From assembly GCF_019634845.1 (NCBI RefSeq), contig NZ_JAHCAQ010000003.1, positions 124,001-188,000 on the forward strand: a stretch of DNA of 64,000 bases, given 5' to 3'. The position numbers were made by a program, and so were the translations under genes. The notes beneath the pieces were generated by a model. That model searched no databases and was not told the DNA's origin. It was given only the letters and a program-made list of their open reading frames with translations. Of the stretch, positions 47,617-58,591 are shown piece by piece. This stretch comes from Dokdonella sp. Its GTDB lineage: Bacteria; Pseudomonadota; Gammaproteobacteria; Xanthomonadales; Rhodanobacteraceae. How positions within the stretch are numbered: the stretch's first letter is position 1; every line of letters begins with the position of its first letter.

Positions 47617-50532
47617 ATGTCCTCGACCAGCCCTTCGCTCAACGAACTCGAAAACCACGACGCTTTCATCGCCCGCCATCTCGGCCCCAGCGACGCCGAG
47701 ATTGCCGCCATGCTCAAGCTGCTCGGCCACGACTCGCTCGATGCGTTCTGCGACGCCATCGTGCCGGCGGCGATCCGCTCGGCGGCGCCACTGGCGCTGC
47801 CTGCTGCGATGAGCGAAGTCGACGCGCTCGCGCGCGTGCGCGCGATCGCCGCCAGGAACCGGGTGTTCAGGAGCTTCATCGGCCAGGGCTATTACGGCAC
47901 CCATACGCCCAACGTCATCCTGCGCAACATCCTCGAGAATCCGGCCTGGTACACCGCCTACACGCCGTATCAGGCGGAAATCTCGCAGGGGCGCATGGAA
48001 GCGCTCATCAATTTCCAGACCATGGTCGCCGACCTCACGGCCATGGACATCGCCAACGCCTCGCTGCTCGACGAGGCCAGCGCCGCCGCCGAGGCGATGA
48101 CGCTGGCCAAGCGCTCGGCCAAGTCGAAGTCCACCACCTTCCTCGTCAGTGGCGATACGCACCCGCAGACCCTGGAAGTGCTGCGCACCCGCGCCGAGCC
48201 GCTCGATCTCAACATCGAAGTCGTGCGCTCCACCGATGCGTTCCGCGCCGCGCTCGAGAAGGGTGATTATTTCGGCGTGCTGGTGTCGTATCCGGCCTCC
48301 AGCGGCTGGCTCGCCGACTGGGAGCGCGCTGCCGAGGCCATCCACGCCAACCACGCCTTGCTCGTGGTCGCCACCGACCTGCTCGCGCTGACCCTGCTCA
48401 AGGCGCCGGGCGAGATGGGCGCCGACATCGTGATCGGCAACAGCCAGCGCTTCGGCGTGCCATTCGGTTTCGGTGGCCCGCACGCGGCGTTCATGGCCTG
48501 CCGCGACGCCTACAAGCGCAGCATGCCAGGCCGCCTGATCGGCGTGTCGGTCGATGCCCAGGGCCACAGCGCCTACCGCCTGACCCTGCAAACCCGCGAA
48601 CAGCACATCCGCCGCGAGAAGGCCACCAGCAACATCTGCACCGCGCAGGTGCTGTTGGCGGTGATGGCTTCGATGTATGCCGTCTACCATGGCCCGGAAG
48701 GCTTGAAGCGCATCGCCAATCGCGTTGCCCGTCTGACCGCGATCCTTGCCGCTGGTCTGCGCCAACTGGGGCATGCCGCGCTGCATGCCAGCGCCTTCGA
48801 CACGCTTTGCATCGACGCCGGTGAACACAATGCCGCTGTTGCCGAGCGCGCGCGCACGCTGGGCGCCAACCTGCGCGTGCGTGACAACGGTTCGCTGTGC
48901 GTCTCGCTGGACGAAACCACCACACGCGCCGACGTCGAACTGCTGTGGCGCATTTTCGCTGGCGATGGCGCCACGCTGCCGTCGATCGACGCGCTCGACG
49001 CCAACGCGCCGTCGCTGATTCCGGCCGAACTGGCACGCAAGAGCGCATTCCTCACCCACCCGGTGTTCAACACCCACCACAGCGAGCACGAGCTGCTGCG
49101 CTACCTGCGCCAGCTCGCCGACAAGGATCTGGCGATGGATCGAACGATGATCCCGCTCGGTTCGTGCACGATGAAGCTCAACGCCACCGCCGAGATGATC
49201 CCGGTGACCTGGCCCGAGTTCGCCAACATCCATCCGCTGGCGCCAGCCGAGCAGGCGCAAGGCTATGCCGAGCTCATCGGCTCGCTGGAGGCGATGCTGG
49301 TGGAGATCACCGGCTACGACGCGGTCAGCCTGCAGCCCAATTCGGGCGCGCAGGGCGAGTACGCCGGCCTGCTCGCGATCCGCGCCTGGCACGCTTCACG
49401 TGGGCAGGGTCATCGCAACATCTGCCTGATCCCCGAATCGGCGCATGGCACCAATCCGGCCAGTGCGCAGATGGCTGGCATGCAGGTCGTCGTGACCAAG
49501 TGCGATGCCAACGGCAACGTCGACGTCGCCGACATCCGCGCCCAGGCGCAAAAGCACTCGGCCAACCTCGCGGCGATCATGATGACCTACCCGTCCACGC
49601 ATGGCGTGTTCGAGGAAGACGTGATCGAGATTTGCGGGATCGTGCATGAGCACGGCGGACAGGTCTACACCGACGGCGCCAACATGAACGCGCTGGTGGG
49701 ACTGGCCAGGCCGGGCAAGTGGGGCTCGGACGTGTCGCACCTCAACCTGCACAAGACCTTCTGCATTCCGCACGGCGGCGGCGGCCCTGGCGTCGGCCCC
49801 TGTGCGGTCAAGGCGCACCTGGCTCCGTTCCTGCCCGGCGCGCTGCGCAAGGACGGCCTGCGCACGGCCGGTACCGGCAATGGCGCCATGGTGGCGGCGG
49901 CGACGTTCGGCAGCGCCTCGATCCTGCCGATCAGCTGGATGTACATCGTCATGATGGGCAGGGACGGGCTGCGCAAGGCGACCCAGGTGGCGATGCTCAA
50001 CGCCAACTACATCGCGCGCCGCCTCGCACCGCACTATCCGACGCTGTACACGGGCCGCAACGAGCTGGTCGCGCACGAATGCATCCTCGACCTGCGGCCG
50101 CTGGAGAAGCTCTCGGGCGTCGGCGCCGAGGACGTCGCCAAGCGCCTCATCGACTTCGGCTTCCACGCCCCGACGTTGAGCTTCCCGGTCGCGGGCACGC
50201 TGATGGTGGAGCCCACCGAGTCCGAGTCGCAACATGAACTCGACCGCTTCATCGACGCGATGATCCAGATCCGCGCCGAGATCCAGGCCGTGATCGATGG
50301 CACGCTCGACCGCACCGACAACCCGCTCAAGAATGCGCCGCACACCGCCGCCCAGGCCAGCGCGGAGCAGTGGCCGCACGCCTACTCGCGTGAGCTGGCC
50401 GTGTTTCCGCTGGCCAGCCTGCGCCAGCAGAAGTACTGGTCGCCGGTGGCACGCGTCGACAATGTCTACGGCGACAAGAACGTGTTCTGCGCCTGCATCC
50501 CGATCAGCGAGTACGCCGCACCGGCGGGCTGA
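47617..50532 (+). CDS. gcvP: Glycine dehydrogenase (decarboxylating), P protein
   Basis: PLP enzyme of the glycine cleavage system, decarboxylating glycine and passing the aminomethyl group to the lipoyl H protein. The 971-residue single-chain form contains both halves of the family. The N-terminal half has [40 protein letters not shown]; the PLP lysine is about residue 713 in [19 protein letters not shown] chose the ATG at 47617, where family similarity begins ([15 protein letters not shown]). The ribosome site is weak. gcvT and gcvH are not in the window. It is under the tandem glycine riboswitch. Confidence 0.97.
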   Translation: MSSTSPSLNELENHDAFIARHLGPSDAEIAAMLKLLGHDSLDAFCDAIVPAAIRSAAPLALPAAMSEVDALARVRAIAARNRVFRSFIGQGYYGTHTPNVILRNILENPAWYTAYTPYQAEISQGRMEALINFQTMVADLTAMDIANASLLDEASAAAEAMTLAKRSAKSKSTTFLVSGDTHPQTLEVLRTRAEPLDLNIEVVRSTDAFRAALEKGDYFGVLVSYPASSGWLADWERAAEAIHANHALLVVATDLLALTLLKAPGEMGADIVIGNSQRFGVPFGFGGPHAAFMACRDAYKRSMPGRLIGVSVDAQGHSAYRLTLQTREQHIRREKATSNICTAQVLLAVMASMYAVYHGPEGLKRIANRVARLTAILAAGLRQLGHAALHASAFDTLCIDAGEHNAAVAERARTLGANLRVRDNGSLCVSLDETTTRADVELLWRIFAGDGATLPSIDALDANAPSLIPAELARKSAFLTHPVFNTHHSEHELLRYLRQLADKDLAMDRTMIPLGSCTMKLNATAEMIPVTWPEFANIHPLAPAEQAQGYAELIGSLEAMLVEITGYDAVSLQPNSGAQGEYAGLLAIRAWHASRGQGHRNICLIPESAHGTNPASAQMAGMQVVVTKCDANGNVDVADIRAQAQKHSANLAAIMMTYPSTHGVFEEDVIEICGIVHEHGGQVYTDGANMNALVGLARPGKWGSDVSHLNLHKTFCIPHGGGGPGVGPCAVKAHLAPFLPGALRKDGLRTAGTGNGAMVAAATFGSASILPISWMYIVMMGRDGLRKATQVAMLNANYIARRLAPHYPTLYTGRNELVAHECILDLRPLEKLSGVGAEDVAKRLIDFGFHAPTLSFPVAGTLMVEPTESESQHELDRFIDAMIQIRAEIQAVIDGTLDRTDNPLKNAPHTAAQASAEQWPHAYSRELAVFPLASLRQQKYWSPVARVDNVYGDKNVFCACIPISEYAAPAG

Positions 50533-50559
50533 GCGGACGTTGCCGTTGCCGCTGCGCCG

Positions 50560-50589
50560 GGACTGCCGCGGACGCACGGCAGGCAGTCC
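50560..50589 (+). terminator. Weak hairpin after gcvP
   Basis: GGACTGCC and GGCAGTCC pair across a 14-nt loop 28 bp past the gcvP stop, with no T-run. It might mark the end of the gcvP transcript. Confidence 0.25.
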
Positions 50590-50761
50590 ACGCGCGAAGC
50601 GCGACACCGCACGCAGGCCGCAGCGTCGCGCGCCCGGAGCCGGCGGGCCCGGGCCAACCGCGTGGCGGCGACCTGCCCTGTCCCGTTTGCCGGCGCCATT
50701 GCGTATTGTTGGATCAGTGGCCGCGACGGCGGCCGCGCCGATCGATCCTTGCGGAGCCGCC

Positions 50762-51268
50762 ATGAAGCACCTGTACGCCTGCCTTGCCATCGCCGCGCTC
50801 GCGGCCAGCACCACCGCCCACGCCGCGCCGCAGAGTCTGACCGCCCAGGTCGGCGACATCGCGTTCGAAGCCGGCGATGACGACATCATGCTGGTGCCGC
50901 TCGATGACAGCTTCGCGCTGTCGGCATCGACCAAGGGTTCGGCGCAATGGCCACCGCCCAAGACGCGCGTCGACCGGCTGGCGATCAGCTGCGACCATTT
51001 CCAGGCCGGCCAGACCCTGCTGCTCGACGACAAGGCATTCGCCCGCAGCACCTGCGACGTCAGCTTCGAAGTCGGTCACAAGGGCATGGGCAAGGACCCC
51101 GACGCCACCTGGAAGCTCGACAAGGGCGCCAGCGGCAACCGCTTCGAGATCACGCGCGCCCAAGGCAAACAGTACGAGGGCCGCTTCACGTTCCACCTCA
51201 AGGATGCCGGCGGCAAGGCGATCGAGGTGCGCGACGGTCGCTTCGTGATCGAAGACCGGCAGTTGTGA
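50762..51268 (+). CDS. Secreted hypothetical protein
   Basis: A 168-residue exported protein. Signal peptide (about 1-21, LACLAIAALAASTTAHAAP-like). The mature part alternates charged and hydrophobic residues in a beta-rich pattern (ISCDHFQAGQTLLLDDKAFARSTCDVSFEVG; FTFHLKDAGGKAIEVRDGRFVIEDRQL). Two Cys (in ISCDHF and STCDVS) could form a disulfide. GGAG before the ATG supports the start. I recognise no family. It stands between gcvP and the convergent sufT. Confidence 0.65.
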   Translation: MKHLYACLAIAALAASTTAHAAPQSLTAQVGDIAFEAGDDDIMLVPLDDSFALSASTKGSAQWPPPKTRVDRLAISCDHFQAGQTLLLDDKAFARSTCDVSFEVGHKGMGKDPDATWKLDKGASGNRFEITRAQGKQYEGRFTFHLKDAGGKAIEVRDGRFVIEDRQL

Positions 51269-51286
51269 GGCCGATGCCGCGCCTGC

Positions 51287-51841
51287 TCAGAGCATGCCGG
51301 TCTCGAGCCGCGCGGCGTCCGACATCATCGTTTGGTTCCACGGCGGGTCGAACACGAGGCCCAGATCGGTCTCGACCACGGTCGGGATCATCTCGAGCTT
51401 GTTGCGCACGTCCTCGATGAGGATGTCGCCCATGCCGCAGCCGGGGGCGGTCAGCGTCATGCGCAGCCTGACGCTGCGGTTGCCATCGGGCAGGTGGACG
51501 AGCTCGCATTCGTAGACCAGACCGAGATCGACGATGTTGATCGGGATTTCGGGATCGAAGCAGGTGCGCAGCTGATCCCACACCAGCCGTTCGACGTCCG
51601 CATCGCCGGCGTTTTCCGGCAACGTGATCGCCTCGGGCGGATCCATGCCGATCGCATCGGCATCGGCCCCGGCGATGCGGAACAGGTTGCCGTCGACATA
51701 CACGGTGAAACTGCCGCCCAGCGCCTGCGTCATGTAGCCGATCTGACCGGCCGGCAGGATCACCTCCTCGCCGTGCGGCACCATCACGGCAGGGCAGTCG
51801 CGCTCGAAGCGCACCGGCTCGGAAGTCTGGCCAAAACCCAT
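51287..51841 (-). CDS. sufT: Putative Fe-S cluster assembly protein SufT (DUF59/MIP18 family)
   Basis: A 184-residue protein whose N-terminal part (VPHGEEVILPAGQIGYMTQALGGSFTVYV) is specific to the SufT form. The C-terminal DUF59 domain has DPEIPINIVDLGLVYECELV, TLTAPGCGMGDIL with the conserved Cys, and DPPWNQTMMSDAARLETGML. SufT acts in maturing Fe-S proteins. In this window it stands alone, without sufBCDS. It is convergent with the secreted protein gene. Confidence 0.92.
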   Translation of the reverse strand: MGFGQTSEPVRFERDCPAVMVPHGEEVILPAGQIGYMTQALGGSFTVYVDGNLFRIAGADADAIGMDPPEAITLPENAGDADVERLVWDQLRTCFDPEIPINIVDLGLVYECELVHLPDGNRSVRLRMTLTAPGCGMGDILIEDVRNKLEMIPTVVETDLGLVFDPPWNQTMMSDAARLETGML

Positions 51842-51933
51842 CGCGTCGCAAAACCCGTCTGGACAAGACCGTCATTATGCCGCAGCAACGCCGCCGCCGG
51901 CGCATGCCGCGACGATTGCACATGCAATGCTGT

Positions 51934-53376
51934 TCATTGGGCGAGGCCAAGCTCGCGCAGGCAGCGGCCGAGCAGGCGCAGTGCGGCCTCGATGTCGGCT
52001 GGCGGCAGACCGGCGTAGCCAAGCACGAGCCCCGGTCGCGGCGGCGGACGCAGGCAATACGGCGTGATCGTGTACAGGCCCAGGCCCTTGCCGCGCGCAT
52101 GCGCGACCAGGCGCTCGCATTGGCCATGGTTGGCGTGCACGAGCCAGGCGGTCAGGTGCATGCCGGCATTGGAGTCGACGACCTCGAGCGCACCGCGCGC
52201 ATGCCGCGCGATGCCCTCGAGCATCGCCGTGCGCCGCGCGCGCAGCGCCAGCGCGGCCCGGCGCAGATGGCGCTCGAAACCGCCATCGGCCATGAAGTTG
52301 GCCAGCGCGACCTGTTCGAGCGTGTTGCTGCCGCGATCCTCGAGCCACTTGGCGGCCGCGAAGGCATCGCGCAGCGATGATGGCAACACCATGTAGCCCA
52401 GCCGCAGCGCCGGGAACAGCGCCTTGGAAAAACTGCCGATGTAGATCACGCGGCCATCACGATCGAGCGACTTGAGCGCAGCCAGCGGCCGGCCGCCGTA
52501 GCGGAACTCGCCGTCGTAGTCGTCCTCGATGATCCAGGTGCGCTCACGCGCCGCCCAGTCGAGCAGCTCCACGCGGCGCGCCAGCGGCAACAGCGCGCCG
52601 GTCGGAAACTGGTGCGAGGGCGTGACCACGGCCAGCCGCGCTCCTCGCGGCAGCGCCGACGGCACCAGGCCCTCGCCGTCGACACGACAGCCGCGCACAT
52701 GTGCGCCGGCGGCGGCGAACACCTGCCGCGCGCCACGGTAATGCGGGTCTTCCAGCGCAACCTCGTCGCCGGCTTCGAGCAGCACGCGCGCGGCCAGCGA
52801 AAACGCCTGCTGGGTGCCGTTGACGATCAGCACATCCTCGGGGGCGACCGGCACGCCACGCCGACGCTGCAGGTAGTCGCATACCTGTTCGCGCAGCGCG
52901 GCCCAGCCCTGGGCCTCGGGATAATCGGGCGGCATGCGTTCGCCCGCGCGCGCGATCTCGCGCCGCCACGCGCTCGCCAACAGCGGATTGGTCAGCGGGA
53001 CGCCGTACTGGAGGTTGTAACGCAGGTCGTGGTGCTGATGTCCCGGCAGGTGGCGGCCATCGGTATTGGCCAGTGCGCGCCGCGCGAACCCTGCCAGCGG
53101 TGCCACCAAGGCGGTGCCGCCGATCTTGCGCGGCGCGCGTGCGCCGACGTTGGCGACGAAACTGCCCGAACCGACCCGGCCGAGCAGGAAGCCTTCGGCC
53201 TGCAATTGCTCGTAGGCGGCCAACACCGTGTTGCGCGACAGGTCGAGCTCGCGCGCCAGGGCCCGGCTCGGCGGCAGGCGCACGCCGGCTGCATAGCGGC
53301 CATCGAGGATCGCCCCCTTGAGCGCGCGGATCAGTTGCGCGTAGCGCGGTCCCTGCCCGTCCAGTTCCAGATACAC
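51934..53376 (-). CDS. MocR/PdxR-type regulator (GntR DNA-binding domain fused to aminotransferase fold)
   Basis: A 480-residue transcription factor. The winged helix (about 1-70) has YAQLIRALKGAILDGRYAAGVRLPPSRALARELDLSRNTVLAAYEQLQAEGF. The rest is a fold-type I aminotransferase domain, with EDDYDGEFRYGGRPL and the PLP lysine in SFSKALFPALRLGY. Such regulators respond to PLP or amino compounds. GTG at 53376, with GGAG 7 nt upstream, is the likely start. It is divergent, across 93 bp, from a pyridoxamine-oxidase-like gene, which is probably its target. Confidence 0.9.
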   Translation of the reverse strand: MYLELDGQGPRYAQLIRALKGAILDGRYAAGVRLPPSRALARELDLSRNTVLAAYEQLQAEGFLLGRVGSGSFVANVGARAPRKIGGTALVAPLAGFARRALANTDGRHLPGHQHHDLRYNLQYGVPLTNPLLASAWRREIARAGERMPPDYPEAQGWAALREQVCDYLQRRRGVPVAPEDVLIVNGTQQAFSLAARVLLEAGDEVALEDPHYRGARQVFAAAGAHVRGCRVDGEGLVPSALPRGARLAVVTPSHQFPTGALLPLARRVELLDWAARERTWIIEDDYDGEFRYGGRPLAALKSLDRDGRVIYIGSFSKALFPALRLGYMVLPSSLRDAFAAAKWLEDRGSNTLEQVALANFMADGGFERHLRRAALALRARRTAMLEGIARHARGALEVVDSNAGMHLTAWLVHANHGQCERLVAHARGKGLGLYTITPYCLRPPPRPGLVLGYAGLPPADIEAALRLLGRCLRELGLAQ

Positions 53377-53469
53377 GAGTGGCTCCGTCGTTCGCGCCCA
53401 ACGTGGCGCTACACGGTACCAATTCCACGCGCTAGCGTGTAGTTCCGCCGCCACGCCACGGTGACCCCG

Positions 53470-54132
53470 ATGCCCAGCCGTCCCGCCCGCCACCAGGTCC
53501 AGCGCAGCAAGGCACGCGCCTGCTACGAGCGCACCACGATCCACGCCATTTTCGACGCCGGCATGCTCGCGCACGTCGCGTTCTGCAGCGACGGCCAGCC
53601 ATTCGCGATTCCGATGCTGTACGCACGCGACGGCGACGCGCTGTTGCTGCATGGCTCGATCGCCAGCCGTCTCATCGGTGAACTGGGCCATGGCATCGCC
53701 GCCTGCGTGAGCGTCACCCACCTCGATGGACTCGTGCTCGCGCGCTCGCACTTCGACCACTCGGTCAACTACCGTTCGGTGGTCGCCTTTGGCCATGCCA
53801 GGATCGTCGACGACGCCGATGCCAAGGCCGCGGCACTCGCGCGCTTCGTCGACACGCTGATCCCGGGCCGTGCCAGCGAGGCGCGCGCCGCCGATCGCAG
53901 CGAACTGGCGGCAACGCACGTGCTGCGCTTCGAGATCGAGGATGCGAGTGCGAAGGTGCGCAGTGGCGGCGTGAAGGACAACCCGGCCGATCGCGCGCTG
54001 CCGTACTGGGCCGGCGTGGTGCCGCTGCACACGCGCTACGGCCTGCCGCTGCCCGACGCCGACCTTGCCGCCACGATCGGGTTGCCGCCGTCGGTGGCGC
54101 GCCTGCTCGAAGCGGGAAGCGTGGCGTCATGA
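53470..54132 (+). CDS. Pyridoxamine 5'-phosphate oxidase-like flavin-binding protein
   Basis: A 220-residue protein of the PF12900-type split-barrel family (Pyridox_ox_2; FMN- or heme-binding). The region RACYERTTIHAIFDAGMLAHVAFCSDGQPFAIPMLYARDGDALLLHGSIASRL opens the domain; VNYRSVVAFGHARIV is the second family block. ATG at 53470 or an in-frame GTG at 53461 are both possible, with no clear ribosome site. It is divergent from the MocR-type regulator and overlaps the following GNAT gene by ATGA. A role in detoxification or redox of a flavin or PLP-related compound is plausible. Confidence 0.85.
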   Translation: MPSRPARHQVQRSKARACYERTTIHAIFDAGMLAHVAFCSDGQPFAIPMLYARDGDALLLHGSIASRLIGELGHGIAACVSVTHLDGLVLARSHFDHSVNYRSVVAFGHARIVDDADAKAAALARFVDTLIPGRASEARAADRSELAATHVLRFEIEDASAKVRSGGVKDNPADRALPYWAGVVPLHTRYGLPLPDADLAATIGLPPSVARLLEAGSVAS

Positions 54133-54536
54133 TCCACTATCGCGACGACCATCGTCCCACCCTCGACGCCGCACGCGAGCTGTACCGTGCATCGACGCTC
54201 GGCGCGCGCCGCCCGCTCGACGACAGCGCGCGCTTCGCCGCCATGCTTGCCCACGCCAACCTCATCGTCACCGCATGGGATGGCGAGCACCTGGTCGGCA
54301 TCTCGCGCTGCGTCACCGATTTCGTCTGGACCACCTATCTCGCCGACCTCGCGGTGGTCGCGTCGCACCAGCGCCAAGGCATCGGCAAGGAGCTCATTCG
54401 GCGCACGCAGGCTGCCGCGCCGCAGGCAAAACTGCTGCTGCTGGCCGCACCGGCGGCGGTCGACTACTACCCGCATGTGGGCTTCGAAGCGGTCGCCCAG
54501 GCGTGGCTGCTGCGCGCCGGGCAAACAGTGAGCTGA
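54129..54536 (+). CDS. GNAT family N-acetyltransferase
   Basis: A 135-residue GNAT protein. TYLADLAVVASHQRQGIGKELIRRTQAAA holds the Q-x-x-G-x-G acetyl-CoA loop (RQGIGK), and PHVGFEAVAQAWLL is the usual C-terminal motif. The size is minimal for the family. The ATG overlaps the stop of the oxidase-like gene, so the pair is one operon facing the MocR-type gene. Substrate unknown; small amines are common. Confidence 0.85.
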   Translation: MIHYRDDHRPTLDAARELYRASTLGARRPLDDSARFAAMLAHANLIVTAWDGEHLVGISRCVTDFVWTTYLADLAVVASHQRQGIGKELIRRTQAAAPQAKLLLLAAPAAVDYYPHVGFEAVAQAWLLRAGQTVS

Positions 54537-54688
54537 GCCGCGCCGGCACGGCGCGCGGATGAACGCGGCAAGCCTGCCGGATGCGACCGCAGCGCTGCCG
54601 GCATCGCGCCGCTGGCTTGCCATTTGCGCGCGACGAGCCGTTATCATCGCCGGGCGCGGCATTGGGCGGCGCCCACGCCCGAGCCACG

Positions 54689-55123
54689 ATGCGAGATCAG
54701 ATTACCCAATCCCCTGCCCCGCGCCGCATCGGCATCGCCACCGCCGGCATGTGCGCGCTGGCCGGCGGCGCGCTGTGGGGCCTGCTTGCATTGCACGCGG
54801 TCGGTGATCTTGCGCCATTCGCGTTCGTGGTCGCCGCGGTCGTGGCCTGGACCCTGCGCGCGCACGGCTATGGCGGGCGCCCGCTCGGCATCGTGCTCGC
54901 GCCCGTGCTGGTGGCGCTTGCCGCCACGTATGCCTACTACCTGCAGGCCGCTGCGCGCATCGCGGCAATGCTCGGACTGCCGCTGCGCGAAGCATTGTTC
55001 AGGATGCAGGCGTCGTTCGCACTCGACATCGTGCGCGTCAACCTGAGCCCGACCAGCGTCGTCACGGTGGCACTCGCCCTCGTCGCCGCGATCGCCATCA
55101 TGTGGCCGCGCGGGCGGCGCTGA
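54689..55123 (+). CDS. Hypothetical membrane protein
   Basis: A 144-residue inner-membrane protein with about four hydrophobic segments (approximately 14-36, 41-55, 64-83 and 122-139). No motif or family is recognised. The linker between helices 3 and 4 (QAAARIAAMLGLPLREALFRMQASFALDIVRVNLSP) is amphipathic. I chose the ATG at 54689, since the earlier frame is low-complexity. It stands alone, convergent with pgm. Confidence 0.6.
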   Translation: MRDQITQSPAPRRIGIATAGMCALAGGALWGLLALHAVGDLAPFAFVVAAVVAWTLRAHGYGGRPLGIVLAPVLVALAATYAYYLQAAARIAAMLGLPLREALFRMQASFALDIVRVNLSPTSVVTVALALVAAIAIMWPRGRR

Positions 55124-55175
55124 GCACGGCTGCGCAGGTGGCGCGGCAGCGGCGCTGGCGCAAGCCGCCGCCTTG

Positions 55176-56825
55176 TCACCCAGCCATCACGCGATCGAGC
55201 AACGCCTGCGCCTCGGTGATGATCTGGCGTAGATGCTGGTCACTGCGGAAGCTCTCGGCATACAGCTTGCAGATATCCTCGGTACCCGAAGGCCGCACCG
55301 CGAACCAACCGTTGGCGGCACAGACCTTGATGCCGCCGATCGGCGCGCCATTGCCGGGAGCGCGATCGAGCACGCACTCGACCGGTTCACCCGCGAGCGT
55401 GGCCACCTCGAGCTGTGCCGCCGTGAGCGCCGCCAGGCGCGCCTTCTGCTCGCGCGAGGCGCGCGCATCGGTGCGTTCGAACCACGACGCGCCGAGCTCG
55501 GCGCACAGCGCGGCGTGACATTCACCCGGATCGCGGCCGCGCCGTGCCGTGATCTCGGCCGCCAGCAGCGCCGCCGCGATGCCGTCCTTGTCGGTGCTCC
55601 ACGCCAGGCCGTCACGGCGCAGGAACGAGGCGCCGGCACTCTCCTCGCCGCCGAAGCCGAGCGAGCCATCGACGAGGCCGTCGACGAACCACTTGAAGCC
55701 CACCGGCGTCTCGTGCACGCGCCTGCCCAAGCGCGCCGCCACGCGGTCGATCAGCGCGCTCGACACCACGGTCTTGCCGATGGCCGCGTCGCGGCGCCAC
55801 TGCCTGCGTTCACTGAACAGGTAGTCGATCATCGTCGCCAGGTAATGGTTGGCCGGCATTAGTCCGCTGCTGCGCGCGACGATGCCATGGCGGTCATGGT
55901 CGGTGTCGCAGGCAAACGCCACGTCGTAACGGTCGCGCAGCGCGAGCAGGCGCTGCATGGCCGGTACCGACGACGGATCCATGCGCACCCGGCCGTCCCA
56001 ATCCAGGCTCATGAAGGCGAATTGCGGATCAACCTCGAGGCTGACGATGTCGAGGTCGATGCGCCAGCGCTCGGCGATGCGCGGCCAGTACTGCACGCCG
56101 GCACCACCGAGCGGATCCACCGCAAGGCGCAGACCGGCGCTGCGGATCGGCTCGAAGTCGATCAGCGCGTCGAGCTCGTCGACGTAGGGGCCGACGAAGT
56201 CGTGCTCGCGCGTGGTGCCCGCAGCACGCGCCTGCGCCAGCGGCAGCCGGCGCACGCCGCGCAGGTCATCGGCCAGCAAGGCATTGGCACGTCGCTCGAT
56301 CCAGCCGGTCACGCGCGAGTCAGCCGGTCCACCATGGGTCGGGTTGTACTTGAAGCCGCCGTCCTCGGGCGGATTGTGCGAGGGCGTGATCACGATGCCA
56401 TCGCCCAGTCCACGGTCACGGCCGCGATTCCAGCGCAGGATCGCATGCGACAGCGCCGGCGTCGGCGTGTAGTGGCCGCGCGCGGCGCAGCGCACCTCGA
56501 CGCCATTCGCCGCCAGCACTTCGAGTGCGCTGTCGAGCGCCGGCGGTGACAGCGCGTGGGTGTCGATGCCGAGGAACAGTGGCCCGTCGATGCCGGCCTG
56601 CCGGCGGTGCTCGCAGATCGCCTGCGTGATCGCGAGCACGTGCGCCTCGTTGAAACTGCCAGCGCTGGCGGTGCCGCGATGACCCGACGTACCGAAGCTC
56701 ACGCGCTGCGCGGCAACGGCCGGGTCGGGACGCACCTCGTGATAGGCCGCAACGAGACGCTCGACGTCGATCAGGCGCGTCGCCGTGGCCGGCTTGCCGG
56801 CCAGTGGATGTGGGCTGGAACTCAT
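55176..56825 (-). CDS. pgm: Phosphoglucomutase (alpha-D-glucose phosphate-specific)
   Basis: Interconverts glucose 1- and 6-phosphate. The 549-residue protein has [20 protein letters not shown], the phosphoserine loop [15 protein letters not shown], the metal loop DTDHDRHG and the sugar-binding [15 protein letters not shown], with [19 protein letters not shown] near the end. AGGA 7 nt upstream supports the ATG at 56825 over an upstream one. It follows pgi on the same strand, 73 bp after it, so the two enzymes around glucose 6-phosphate are probably an operon. Confidence 0.95.
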   Translation of the reverse strand: MSSSPHPLAGKPATATRLIDVERLVAAYHEVRPDPAVAAQRVSFGTSGHRGTASAGSFNEAHVLAITQAICEHRRQAGIDGPLFLGIDTHALSPPALDSALEVLAANGVEVRCAARGHYTPTPALSHAILRWNRGRDRGLGDGIVITPSHNPPEDGGFKYNPTHGGPADSRVTGWIERRANALLADDLRGVRRLPLAQARAAGTTREHDFVGPYVDELDALIDFEPIRSAGLRLAVDPLGGAGVQYWPRIAERWRIDLDIVSLEVDPQFAFMSLDWDGRVRMDPSSVPAMQRLLALRDRYDVAFACDTDHDRHGIVARSSGLMPANHYLATMIDYLFSERRQWRRDAAIGKTVVSSALIDRVAARLGRRVHETPVGFKWFVDGLVDGSLGFGGEESAGASFLRRDGLAWSTDKDGIAAALLAAEITARRGRDPGECHAALCAELGASWFERTDARASREQKARLAALTAAQLEVATLAGEPVECVLDRAPGNGAPIGGIKVCAANGWFAVRPSGTEDICKLYAESFRSDQHLRQIITEAQALLDRVMAG

Positions 56826-56898
56826 GGCAGGTCCTGCAGGCTGGCGCGCTGGCCTCGCCACGGCGGCGCGATCGGAAACCAGCGGGTGCCGGCGCCGT

Positions 56899-58560
56899 TC
56901 ATTGGCGCGGCGTGCGCTGGCGCCGGTAGCGGCGGATCAGCGCATTCGTCGAACTGTCGTGCGCAAGCGGCGGCATCCGCGCCGCACCGAGCTCGGCGCC
57001 GATGCGCTTGGCCAGCACCTTGCCCAGCTCCACGCCCCACTGGTCGAACGAGTCGATGTCCCAGATCGCGCCCTGCACGAACGTGCTGTGTTCGTAGAGC
57101 GCAACGAGCGCGCCCAGCGCATGCGGATCGAGCCGGCGCGCCAGCAGCGTGCTGCTGGGGCGATTGCCCTCGAACACGCGGTGCGGCGCCTGCGCGGCGG
57201 GTACGCCTTGCGCGCGCACTTCCGCAGCGGTCTTGCCGAAGGCGAGCGCTTCACCTTGCGCGAAAAGGTTCGCGATGAGCAGGTCATGCTGGTTGGCGAC
57301 CGGATTGGCCGTTGCGCAAAAGCCGATGAAGTCGCAGGCGACCTTGCGCGTTCCCTGATGGATGAGCTGGTAGAACGAATGTTGCCCATTGGTGCCTGGC
57401 TCGCCCCACACGATCGGGCAGGTGTCGACCCCGACCGCCCTGCCCGCATGGGTGACGCGCTTGCCATTGCTCTCCATCATGAGCTGCTGCAGATAGGCCG
57501 GGAAACGCTTGAGGTACTGCTCGTAGGGCAGCACCGCCAGCGACTGCATGCCGAGGAAATTGCTGTTCCAGATCGCGATGAGGCCATGCAGCAGCGGCAG
57601 GTTGCGCGCCGCTGGTGCGGTGCGGAAATGCTCGTCCATTGCGTGAAAGCCCGCGAGCATGTCGGCGAAGCGGGCCGGCCCGATCGCGAGCATGGTCGAC
57701 AGACCGATCGCGCTGTCCATCGAGTAGCGCCCGCCGACCCAATCCCAGAATCCGAACATGTTGACGGGGTCGATGCCGAACCTGGCGACTTCGCCGCCAT
57801 CGGTCGACACCGCGACGAAGTGCCGCGCGATCGCGCGCTCGTCGCGCAGCGCCGCCAGGCACCAGCGGCGCGCCGCATGGGCATTGGCGAGCGTTTCCTG
57901 GGTGGTGAAGGTCTTGGAGCAGACGATGAACAGCGTGCGCGCCGGATCGAGGTCGCGCACGGCTTCGCTGAAATCGGTGCCATCCACGTTCGACACGAAG
58001 CGCAGGTCCAACGAGCGGTCGGCATAGTGGCGCAGCGCTTCGAACGCCATCACCGGGCCGAGATCGGAGCCGCCGATGCCGATGTTGACGACGTGGCGGA
58101 TGCGCTCGCCGGTATGCCCTCGCCATGCGCCCGTGCGCACGCGCTCGCACCATGCGGCCATGCGCGCGAGCACCGCATGCACCTCGGCCACCACATCGCG
58201 CCCGTCGACGAGCAGGCGCCGCCGCCTCGGCATGCGCAGCGCCACATGCAGGGCCGGACGGTCCTCGGTGCTGTTGATGCGCTCGCCGGCGAACATCGCC
58301 GCGACGCGTTCGGGCACGCCGCGCACCTGCGCCAACGCCAGCAGCAGTTCGAGCGTGCGGGCATCGAGTCGCTGCTTGGCGAAGTCGAAGTACCAGCCGG
58401 CGGCTTCGATCGCGAAGCGTTCGCCACGTTGCGTGTCAGCGGCGAAAAGCTCGCGCAAGTGGCGGCGCTGCATGGTGGTGGCGTGACGTTGCAACGCCTT
58501 CCATGCAGTGCTGGCCGCGAGCGCCGACGCGGCCGCGGCGCGAGTCGTGGCGGATTTCAT
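56899..58560 (-). CDS. pgi: Glucose-6-phosphate isomerase
   Basis: Interconverts glucose 6-phosphate and fructose 6-phosphate. The 553-residue enzyme has [18 protein letters not shown], the signature [39 protein letters not shown] and [16 protein letters not shown] with the catalytic Lys. Length is normal for the family. It lies between pntB (upstream, 31 bp) and pgm on the minus strand, so the transhydrogenase genes may share its transcript. Confidence 0.97.
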   Translation of the reverse strand: MKSATTRAAAASALAASTAWKALQRHATTMQRRHLRELFAADTQRGERFAIEAAGWYFDFAKQRLDARTLELLLALAQVRGVPERVAAMFAGERINSTEDRPALHVALRMPRRRRLLVDGRDVVAEVHAVLARMAAWCERVRTGAWRGHTGERIRHVVNIGIGGSDLGPVMAFEALRHYADRSLDLRFVSNVDGTDFSEAVRDLDPARTLFIVCSKTFTTQETLANAHAARRWCLAALRDERAIARHFVAVSTDGGEVARFGIDPVNMFGFWDWVGGRYSMDSAIGLSTMLAIGPARFADMLAGFHAMDEHFRTAPAARNLPLLHGLIAIWNSNFLGMQSLAVLPYEQYLKRFPAYLQQLMMESNGKRVTHAGRAVGVDTCPIVWGEPGTNGQHSFYQLIHQGTRKVACDFIGFCATANPVANQHDLLIANLFAQGEALAFGKTAAEVRAQGVPAAQAPHRVFEGNRPSSTLLARRLDPHALGALVALYEHSTFVQGAIWDIDSFDQWGVELGKVLAKRIGAELGAARMPPLAHDSSTNALIRRYRRQRTPRQ

Positions 58561-58591
58561 CTGCGAACCCTGCTCCGGTGCGGCGCGGCGC

